DNA from: Gammaproteobacteria bacterium
GTDB taxonomy: Bacteria > Pseudomonadota > Gammaproteobacteria > SZUA-229
Direction of reading: 5' to 3'
NCBI GenBank assembly: GCA_030641945.1
Contig: DAOWLL010000116.1
Location: forward strand, 1-6,145
Length of the DNA stretch: 6,145 nt
In this document: positions 1-4,505 of the stretch, piece after piece
How positions within the stretch are numbered: the stretch's first letter is position 1
Layout of the letters: every line of letters starts with the position of its first letter
The notes under the pieces: generated by a model
Seen by the model: the letters and a program-made list of their open reading frames with translations, nothing else
What the model was told of the DNA's origin: nothing
The model's database searches: none
Made by a program: the position numbers and the translations under genes

Positions 1-180
1 GTGACGGCCTGCGACGCTGTTTAAGCCGCTCCCATTCCAAAGAATCGAGATCGCTGACCAGGCGGGCTTAGAATCGCTCACGCAGGCACTTTTTGATGAA
101 TCTGGCTAGCAATAGGCTAGCAGTGAAAAGAGTGTGGCCAGGTGGTTTTTGCTGACAAGTTTATAACTATTTGAAAAGGT
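1..180. other. Left-edge stretch with no assignable gene
   Basis: I recognise no gene here. The plus strand has a frame open from the window edge that stops with TAG at 69-71; the minus strand has a frame open towards the edge that begins after a TAA near position 71 and lacks a good start. Either could be the end of a neighbouring gene, but about 23 codons is too little to judge. A GCTAGC-AATAG-GCTAGC hairpin lies at 105-121. It has no T-run on either strand, so it is not a convincing terminator for the tRNA that ends at 181. Confidence 0.5.
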
Positions 181-267
181 TGGTACCGGAGGCCGGACTT
201 GAACCGGCACGCTATTGCTAGCATCGGATTTTGAATCCGACGTGTCTACCAATTCCACCACTCCGGC
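181..267 (-). tRNA. tRNA-Leu (anticodon CAA)
   Basis: This is an 87-base class II tRNA read on the minus strand. The 7-bp acceptor stem pairs GCCGGAG with CTCCGGT (first pair G-U), followed by discriminator A and an encoded CCA at 183-181. The anticodon stem TCGGA/TCCGA encloses the loop TTCAAAA, giving anticodon CAA (plus-strand 231-233), which reads UUG leucine codons. The long variable arm GCTA-GCAA-TAGC (222-211) is the class II hallmark shared by Leu, Ser and Tyr tRNAs. The T arm GCCGG-TTCAAGT-CCGGC and a D arm containing GGTAGA are intact. Nothing suggests a pseudogene. No phage integrase or duplicated 3' end is visible beside it. Confidence 0.97.
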
Positions 268-278
268 ATGCGGGGTGT

Positions 279-305
279 ATTGTAGCGAAAACAGCTAACA
301 GTGAA
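279..305 (-). promoter_or_regulatory. Probable promoter of tRNA-Leu
   Basis: On the minus strand a TACAAT -10 box (284-279) lies 12 bases before the mature tRNA 5' end. Between them is the C-rich stretch ACACCCCGC, which resembles the GC-rich discriminators of stringently controlled stable-RNA promoters. The best -35 candidate is TTCACT (305-300), 15 bases upstream, which is short. That hexamer belongs to the GTGAATA repeat array, so the repeat may contribute to this promoter. The -10 box is good; the -35 call is weak. Confidence 0.45.
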
Positions 306-328
306 TAGTGAATAGTGAATAGTGAATA
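296..328 (+). repeat. GTGAATA heptamer array, left copy
   Basis: Four perfect tandem GTGAATA units occupy 301-328, preceded by TAACA. The array lies between the tRNA-Leu promoter and the 3' end of yciI. A 17-base segment (296-312, TAACAGTGAATAGTGAA) recurs perfectly in inverted orientation at 705-721 beyond the other end of yciI. A 7-base unit without spacers is not a CRISPR. It reads as a short intergenic repeat family of unknown function. Confidence 0.85.
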
Positions 329-340
329 ATTACTAAAAAC

Positions 341-375
341 TTTGCGGCCTCTGCGTCTTTGCGCCTCTGCGTTGA
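341..375 (-). repeat. Period-8 GCAGAGGC-like intergenic repeat
   Basis: Read on the minus strand, the segment is a string of about 8-base units: CGCAGAGG, CGCAAAGA, CGCAGAGG, then CCGCAAAG with one extra base. It starts 15 bases past the yciI stop codon. I recall similar strings of CGCAGAGG/CGCAAAGA downstream of genes in many unrelated bacterial genomes, but cannot verify that here. It has no open reading frame and does not form a clean hairpin, so I do not call it a terminator. Confidence 0.7.
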
Positions 376-389
376 GATTGGTGCGGTTA

Positions 390-689
390 TCAGGGAAAAA
401 CTTTTTTGAACGGCTTTACTGTTACCGAGGCATAAACACCGGCGTACTGGTAGGGATCATCGGCCGCCCATGCATGGGCATCTTCCAGTGATGTAAATTC
501 TGCCACGATCAGGCTGCCGGAGAAACCGGCTTCGCCGGGATCTTCGGTATCGATTGCCGGATGAGGTCCTGCCAGGATCAGGCGGCCTTCATCGAGCAGG
601 GCATTGAGCCGTTCCAGGTGCGCCGGCCTTGCCGCCAGCCTGTTCTCCAGGCTGTCAGCCACATCCTCAGCAATAATCGCATACAGCAT
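390..689 (-). CDS. yciI: YciI family protein
   Basis: This 99-residue protein matches the small YCII-domain family over its full length (E. coli YciI is about 98 residues). Recognisable family blocks are the MLYAIIAED start, DSLENRL followed by RPAHLERL (His24 is the conserved histidine), [38 protein letters not shown] near residues 69-78, and the C-terminal VKPFKKVF. The fold is a ferredoxin-like alpha-beta dimer, and a His/Asp pair has been suggested as an active site, but no substrate is established. The stop is TGA, with a TAA two codons' worth downstream as backup. The ribosome site before the ATG is weak (CAGAGA about 10 bases upstream). yciI lies 47 bases after the yciB stop on the same strand, a pairing also seen near yciB in E. 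coli, so the two may be co-transcribed. Confidence 0.95.
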   Translation of the reverse strand: MLYAIIAEDVADSLENRLAARPAHLERLNALLDEGRLILAGPHPAIDTEDPGEAGFSGSLIVAEFTSLEDAHAWAADDPYQYAGVYASVTVKPFKKVFP

Positions 690-703
690 TACTAGCTATC
701 TCT

Positions 704-745
704 GTTCACTATTCACTGTTAACTATTCACTATTCGTTATTCACT
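704..745 (-). repeat. GTGAATA heptamer array, right copy, overlapping the yciB stop
   Basis: On the minus strand this reads as two runs of GTGAATA-type units joined by GTTAAC, with one unit degenerated to ACGAATA. It contains the inverted copy (705-721) of the 17-base segment at 296-312. Its upstream end enters yciB: the last yciB codons AGT-GAA-TAA lie inside a repeat unit. The array fills nearly all of the 47-base yciB-yciI spacer. Confidence 0.8.
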
Positions 746-1396
746 GTCATCCAGTCTGGCCTCTTCCTCTTCCTCTTCTTCTTCCTGGATGAAGCGCGCC
801 AGGTAGATGGCCTGCAGGATGACGAACACGATGGTCAGACCCATAAGTCCAAACAGTTTGAAATCGACCCAGGTTTCCATGCGCACATCCGGTTGCGCTT
901 CGAGATCATAATAAAACGCAACATAGAGGTTGGCGGCGCCACTGATCAGGAAAAAAGTGACCCAGGACAGGTTCAGGCGCGTCCATACATAATCGGGCAG
1001 GTCGAGCTGGCTGCCCATCATGCGCTCGACCAGGTTCTTCTCGCCGATGAATATGCTCAGTAAGAATGCGCCAGCGAACACCCAGTTGAGTACTGTGGGC
1101 TTCCATTGTATAAATGCCGGGTTGCCGATGATGATGGTGATGCTGCCGAGTACGGTGATCAGCGTCAGCGAGAACAGGTGCATGCGCTCGATTTTGTGTG
1201 TTTTAAACCAGTTGTAACCCACCTGTATGAAACTGGCGACGATGGCGATACCCGTCGCGATGATGGTGGCATTGATGTGTTCGGGTCTTTCTGGGTTTAT
1301 CAGGCTGCCGATGAAGGTGTTGTCGATCAGGAATTTCGCCTGGTAGAAACTGACGAAAAACAGAATAATGGGAAAAAAATCAAATAGTAATTTCAT
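737..1396 (-). CDS. yciB: Inner membrane-spanning protein YciB (IspZ, septation protein A family)
   Basis: YciB is an inner-membrane protein linked to cell-envelope synthesis and septation; in E. coli it interacts with elongation and division factors, and loss of its Shigella homologue IspZ blocks septation. The family signature is clear: MKLLFDFFPIILFF at the start, the FIQWKPTVLNWVFAGAFL block (95-112), ERMMG, LP..VW..LNLSW..FF..SG..NLYVAF (133-161) and WVDFKLFGLMGLT (176-188). Hydrophobic segments lie near 4-20, 42-60, 73-91, 101-118, 141-162 and 180-200. At 219 residues it is longer than the roughly 180-residue E. coli protein. The excess is in a loop near 24-42, a loop near 163-174, and an acidic tail with eight consecutive Glu (205-212, bases 761-784). 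The Shine-Dalgarno-like AGGA sits only 2 bases before the ATG, so initiation may be weak. Confidence 0.95.
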   Translation of the reverse strand: MKLLFDFFPIILFFVSFYQAKFLIDNTFIGSLINPERPEHINATIIATGIAIVASFIQVGYNWFKTHKIERMHLFSLTLITVLGSITIIIGNPAFIQWKPTVLNWVFAGAFLLSIFIGEKNLVERMMGSQLDLPDYVWTRLNLSWVTFFLISGAANLYVAFYYDLEAQPDVRMETWVDFKLFGLMGLTIVFVILQAIYLARFIQEEEEEEEEARLDDSE

Positions 1397-1452
1397 AGTC
1401 CTAATGTTCGATATCGCTTGAGGTTGCTCATGCTTATGATTCCTGGAGACAC

Positions 1453-1481
1453 ATTATAGTGGTTTAACAGCCACTAGGATA
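1453..1481 (-). promoter_or_regulatory. Probable yciB promoter with overlapping inverted repeat
   Basis: On the minus strand a perfect TATAAT (1458-1453) lies 57 bases before the yciB start codon. A perfect 6-bp inverted repeat, TAGTGG at 1457-1462 and CCACTA at 1471-1476, covers the spacer and touches the -10 box. This placement suits a repressor operator. The hexamer 17 bases upstream (TATCCT) is a poor -35, so the promoter would need an activator or other compensation. The sequence match is seen; the regulatory role is inferred. Confidence 0.4.
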
Positions 1482-1627
1482 GAATGCGCCGCTTCGCGGC
1501 ATTATGTATCCCGACCCACATATTGTGCACAAAGGCGGCCGCAAAATGAATGGTATTTACGCTATTTCATTCAGCTTCAGCTAAATTAACTTTTAACCCC
1601 GTGATAGTTTGTCCTATTTGTTTTTAT

Positions 1628-1715
1628 GAACAACCTGGCGTCGCATCTTGAACGATCCCCCTTGATCCATAGCCATGGCTATGGATCTACGGGCGTTCGT
1701 CCAAGCTGGTTGTTC
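1628..1715. repeat. Nested inverted repeats around a 24-base perfect palindrome
   Basis: The core (1664-1687) is a perfect palindrome with 12-base arms, GATCCATAGCCA and its complement. It is flanked by a second complementary pair, GAACG (1650-1654) and CGTTC (1694-1698), and an outer 8-bp pair, GAACAACC (1628-1635) and GGTTGTTC (1708-1715). Together they could fold as one long interrupted hairpin ending about 110 bases before yciO. With no loop bases at its centre, the core could also be a symmetric protein-binding site. Confidence 0.7.
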
Positions 1716-1825
1716 GTCTTAACCATCAGACTCACCACTGTCGGGGCTTGCGCGAAAAATCTTTGCAGAAGATATTTTGCCAGTTTGCCCATAAATTCCA
1801 AATACTTTATGCAATCCGCGGGCAT

Positions 1826-2446
1826 ATGAGCCAGTATTTCGAAATCCATCCCACCCACCCGCAGCTACGGCTGGTGCACCAGGCGGTGGAGATCATCGAT
1901 GCCGGTGGTGTTATCGCCTATCCAACGGATTCGAGCTATGCGCTGGGTTGCCACCTCGGCGACAAGAAAGCGCTGGAACGCATGCGCCGTGTTCGCAGGA
2001 TTGATGAAAAACATAATATGACACTGGTCTGCAGTGACCTGTCTGAAATTTCAACTTATGCCAGGATCAACAATTCGGATTACCGTTTGCTGAAATCACT
2101 GACACCGGGCCCATACACCTTCATTCTAAATGCGACCCACGAAGTACCGCGCAGACTGATGCACCCCAAGCGCAGAACCATCGGTATCCGCGTGGTTGAT
2201 CATCCCGTGGTAAGAGCATTGCTGGATGAGCTGAGACAGCCGTTGATGAGCTGCACCCTGATTCTGCCGGGTGAGTCGATGCCGCTGACCGAAGCTGACG
2301 AGATTCGAGACGCGATTGAACGTCAGCTCGACCTGATCATTGATAGCGGCCACTGCGGAATTGAGCCAACCACGGTGATCGATTTGACCGGCAATACACC
2401 ACAGCTGGTGAGAGAGGGCATGGGGCGCGATCATGGCCTGGATTGA
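1826..2446 (+). CDS. yciO: YciO, Sua5/YciO/YrdC-family protein
   Basis: The family relates to TsaC/Sua5, which makes threonylcarbamoyl-AMP from threonine, bicarbonate and ATP for the t6A37 tRNA modification. YciO is a distinct branch whose physiological role is less certain, so I do not call it TsaC. The 206-residue product matches E. coli YciO throughout: MSQYFEIHPTHPQLRL, GGVIAYPTDSSYALGC (28-42, nucleotide-binding loop), LTPGPYTFIL, EVPRRL, RRTIGIRV and GIEPTTVIDLT near the end. The frame stays open upstream to 1748, but the ATG at 1826 is chosen because homology starts exactly there. Its ribosome site is poor (GCGGG about 6 bases upstream). In E. coli yciO follows rnm (yciV); that gene is not visible here. 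Confidence 0.95.
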   Translation: MSQYFEIHPTHPQLRLVHQAVEIIDAGGVIAYPTDSSYALGCHLGDKKALERMRRVRRIDEKHNMTLVCSDLSEISTYARINNSDYRLLKSLTPGPYTFILNATHEVPRRLMHPKRRTIGIRVVDHPVVRALLDELRQPLMSCTLILPGESMPLTEADEIRDAIERQLDLIIDSGHCGIEPTTVIDLTGNTPQLVREGMGRDHGLD

Positions 2447-2448
2447 AA

Positions 2449-2463
2449 ACTGCTGCGCGCAGT
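2449..2463 (+). other. Short hairpin just after yciO
   Basis: ACTGC-TGCGC-GCAGT forms a 5-bp stem with a 5-base loop, starting 2 bases past the yciO stop. The bases after it (AATGCTGCG) are not T-rich, so it is at best a weak transcript-end or processing structure rather than an intrinsic terminator. Transcription may therefore run on from yciO towards the downstream operon. Confidence 0.3.
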
Positions 2464-2574
2464 AATGCTGCGTTATAAATACGATTAAAAATACTCATTC
2501 ACTCGTGTAAACTCCGTTTTTAACAGGATTCAGGCCTTGTCTCGCTTTCGCTCAATATTTGTTCACGCTAGCCA

Positions 2575-2601
2575 GGTACTGGATGTTCAGTCAACAGTAC
2601 C
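2575..2601 (+). promoter_or_regulatory. Inverted repeat in the leader of the protease-trpS-scpAB operon
   Basis: GGTACTG (2575-2581) and CAGTACC (2595-2601) are perfect 7-bp complements separated by 13 bases. They lie 20 bases before the GTG start of the protease gene and are followed by an A-rich stretch, ATAAAAATAAAACAATAAC, that has no Shine-Dalgarno sequence. The arms could be an operator or an RNA hairpin affecting initiation. I found no clear -35/-10 pair in the 175-base spacer. The pairing is seen; the function is inferred. Confidence 0.4.
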
Positions 2602-2621
2602 CATAAAAATAAAACAATAAC

Positions 2622-3284
2622 GTGCAAGAAATCCTCTACTACATTCTCATCGGCGTTGTGCCTGTGCTGTTGGCTATTACCTTGCACGAAGCAGCTCATG
2701 GTTTTGTTGCTGATAAGCTGGGTGATCCGACAGCCCGTAAGCTCGGTCGCATTACGCTTAACCCGATCAAGCATATTGATCTCCAGGGAACGATCTTCAT
2801 TCCATTGATGATGATTATTTTGAGCAAGATGCTGCTCGGCACACTCCTGGTGTTTGGCTGGGCCAAGCCGGTACCGGTTGATCCGCGCCATTTCAAGCAG
2901 CCATTACTGGACATGGCCCTGGTTGCCCTCGCCGGGCCCGGGTCGAATTTTGTCATGGCCAGTTTGTGGGCGCTTTTTATTTCGCTCAGTACGTCACTCG
3001 TCAGTGACCGATCCATAGTGGAACACCTGATATTTATGGGGGAAATCGGCATTTTCTTTAACGTATTGCTGATGGTGCTGACCCTGTTGCCACTTCCCCC
3101 GCTGGATGGCGGCCGCATCGTGGCCGGGGTGCTGCCAAAACAACTGGCAATGGCTTATTTACGCATCGAGCCGTACGGCTTCTTTATACTGCTGGCACTG
3201 TTGTTTTCAGGGGTATTAGGTAAGATTCTGTTGCCGCTTATATACCAGTTCCAGGCAATCATCAGTGCAATCTTTATTTTCTAG
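2622..3284 (+). CDS. Site-2-type intramembrane metalloprotease (peptidase M50 family)
   Basis: This is a 220-residue polytopic membrane protein of the zinc-dependent M50 family, which cuts substrates within the membrane. The zinc-binding HExxH motif is LHEAAH (His22, Glu23, His26) in the first hydrophobic helix, and the third ligand is Asp162 in PPLDGGRI. Also typical are GWAKPVPVDP (79-88) and AGPGSNF (104-110). Hydrophobic segments lie near 5-28, 57-80, 95-125, 140-160 and 185-215. There is no PDZ domain, so it belongs to the compact type and not RseP. It starts at GTG: an in-frame stop lies at 2610-2612, and family members begin with a similar M-E-I-L stretch. No Shine-Dalgarno precedes it. 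It sits 9 bases before trpS, a neighbourhood common in proteobacteria. Its substrate is unknown. Confidence 0.93.
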   Translation: MQEILYYILIGVVPVLLAITLHEAAHGFVADKLGDPTARKLGRITLNPIKHIDLQGTIFIPLMMIILSKMLLGTLLVFGWAKPVPVDPRHFKQPLLDMALVALAGPGSNFVMASLWALFISLSTSLVSDRSIVEHLIFMGEIGIFFNVLLMVLTLLPLPPLDGGRIVAGVLPKQLAMAYLRIEPYGFFILLALLFSGVLGKILLPLIYQFQAIISAIFIF

Positions 3285-3288
3285 GGAG
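3283..3288 (+). promoter_or_regulatory. Ribosome binding site for the TTG start of trpS
   Basis: AGGGAG overlaps the TAG stop of the protease gene and ends 5 bases before the TTG at 3294. No ATG lies nearby; the next in-frame ATG (3330) falls inside the conserved SGMRPTG block. The site therefore supports TTG as the true start. Confidence 0.75.
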
Positions 3289-3293
3289 TTCAA

Positions 3294-4505
3294 TTGAATA
3301 CCGTTACAAGACAGCGCGTTTTATCGGGCATGCGGCCTACCGGCCTGCTGCACCTGGGCCACTATCACGGCGTGTTAAAAAACTGGGTCAATTTGCAGCA
3401 TGAGCATGAATGCTTCTTCTTTATTGCAGACTGGCATGCCCTGACCACGCATTACGAAGATCCGCGCATTATCGAGCAGAGCGTGTGGGACATGGTAATC
3501 GACTGGCTTGCCGCAGGTATCAGCCCCGGTGCGGCGAAGATATTCATTCAGTCGCGCGTACCCGAACATGCAGAGCTGCACACGCTGCTATCGATGATAA
3601 CGCCGCTGGGCTGGCTGGAACGGGTGCCGACCTATAAAGACCAGCAGGAAAAGCTGAAGGAGAAGGACCTGGCGACCTACGGGTTCCTCGGTTATCCGTT
3701 GCTGCAGAGCGCGGACATCCTGATTTACAAGGCAGGCCTGGTGCCCGTCGGCGAGGACCAGGTCGCACACGTAGAGCTCACCCGGGAAATCGCGCGGCGC
3801 TTTAATCACCTGTATGGTCGTGAGCCGGGTTTTGAAGAAAAAGCGGAACAGGCCTGTACCAAGATGGGCAAGAAGAATGCACGCATGTTCAAGGAGTTGC
3901 GCAGGAAATACCAGGAACAGGGTGACCAGGAATCGCTCAGTGTTGCCCATGCGCTGCTGGACTCGCAGCAGAACATCTCCATCGGTGACAAGGAGCGCCT
4001 GTACGGCTACCTCGAAGGTCAGGGCAAGATCATTCTGCCGGAGCCGCAGTCATTGCTGACGCCGGCGTCGAAGATGCCGGGTCTGGACGGGCAGAAAATG
4101 TCCAAATCCTATGCAAACACCATTGCGCTGCGCGATAAGCCGGACGACATCACGCACAAGATCAGAACCATGCCGACCGATCCCGCGCGCGTACGGCGTA
4201 ATGACCCGGGTGATCCGGATAAATGCCCGGTCTGGCAGTTTCATCTTATTTACTCGGATGACGGCACCCGGGACTGGGTGCAGGCTGGATGTCGAAATGC
4301 GGGCATTGGCTGTGTAGAATGCAAACAGCCGATCATCGATTGCGTGCTCAAGGAGCTGAAGCCGATACAGGAGCGCGCCAGGGAATATGAGAATGATATG
4401 GCTACCGTTCGTTCCATCGTTGATGAGGGCAATGAAGCCGCGCGCGAGGTTGCGCGTGATACACTTGACGATGTTCGTAAAGCAATGGGTATAGCTTATA
4501 TCTAA
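3294..4505 (+). CDS. trpS: Tryptophan--tRNA ligase, long form with cysteine cluster
   Basis: This class I synthetase attaches tryptophan to tRNA-Trp using ATP in the cytoplasm. The HIGH motif appears as HLGH (20-23) and the KMSKS loop is exact (268-272). Other family blocks are LSGMRPTG (10-17), FIADWHALTTHYED, IFIQSRVPEHAEL, LERVPTYKDQ, LLQSADILIYKAGLVPVGEDQ and TDPARVRR. At 403 residues it exceeds the roughly 330 of the E. coli and T. maritima enzymes because of about 70 charged residues (176-245) between the catalytic core and the KMSKS loop. Four cysteines, 311, 333, 340 and 343, form C-X21-C-X6-C-X2-C, resembling the [4Fe-4S] site of T. maritima TrpRS, which the protein resembles more than E. 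coli TrpS. It starts at TTG with a strong AGGGAG site, and its stop overlaps the scpA start. Confidence 0.97.
   Translation: MNTVTRQRVLSGMRPTGLLHLGHYHGVLKNWVNLQHEHECFFFIADWHALTTHYEDPRIIEQSVWDMVIDWLAAGISPGAAKIFIQSRVPEHAELHTLLSMITPLGWLERVPTYKDQQEKLKEKDLATYGFLGYPLLQSADILIYKAGLVPVGEDQVAHVELTREIARRFNHLYGREPGFEEKAEQACTKMGKKNARMFKELRRKYQEQGDQESLSVAHALLDSQQNISIGDKERLYGYLEGQGKIILPEPQSLLTPASKMPGLDGQKMSKSYANTIALRDKPDDITHKIRTMPTDPARVRRNDPGDPDKCPVWQFHLIYSDDGTRDWVQAGCRNAGIGCVECKQPIIDCVLKELKPIQERAREYENDMATVRSIVDEGNEAAREVARDTLDDVRKAMGIAYI

Larger units (their letters stand above)
1397..1825. other. Divergent intergenic region between yciB and yciO
   Basis: No gene is convincing in these 429 bases. A plus-strand frame of 67 codons from 1626 has no ribosome site, an unfamiliar product and overlaps the start of yciO. 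What the region does hold: the yciB promoter candidate with inverted repeat (1453-1481), a GCCGC-TTC-GCGGC hairpin near 1489-1501 without a T-run, a 10-base palindrome TTGTGCACAA (1523-1532), and the nested palindrome cluster at 1628-1715. I found no good sigma-70 promoter for yciO. Confidence 0.6.

Noticed and set aside
1..267. Integrated element at the tRNA-Leu gene
   Set aside because: No integrase gene or direct repeat of the tRNA 3' end is visible in the 180 bases beyond it; a longer view would be needed.
296..745. CRISPR-like array
   Set aside because: The units are 7 bases in direct tandem with no spacers, and no cas gene is present.
1106..1387. 93-codon plus-strand frame opposite yciB
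   Set aside because: Antisense shadow of conserved yciB with a low-quality Asp/Arg-rich product.
1489..1501. GCCGC-TTC-GCGGC hairpin as an intrinsic terminator
   Set aside because: No T-run follows it on either strand and no gene ends nearby.
1748..1825. Extended N-terminus for yciO
   Set aside because: Homology to YciO begins exactly at the ATG at 1826; the extra 26 residues match nothing I know and would start from TTG.
1626..1829. 67-codon frame upstream of yciO as a small gene
   Set aside because: No ribosome site, unfamiliar product, overlap with the yciO start, and the region is dominated by palindromes.
2696..3118. 140-codon minus-strand frame opposite the M50 protease
   Set aside because: It mirrors conserved coding sequence, and the product is Ser/Arg-rich without any family motif.
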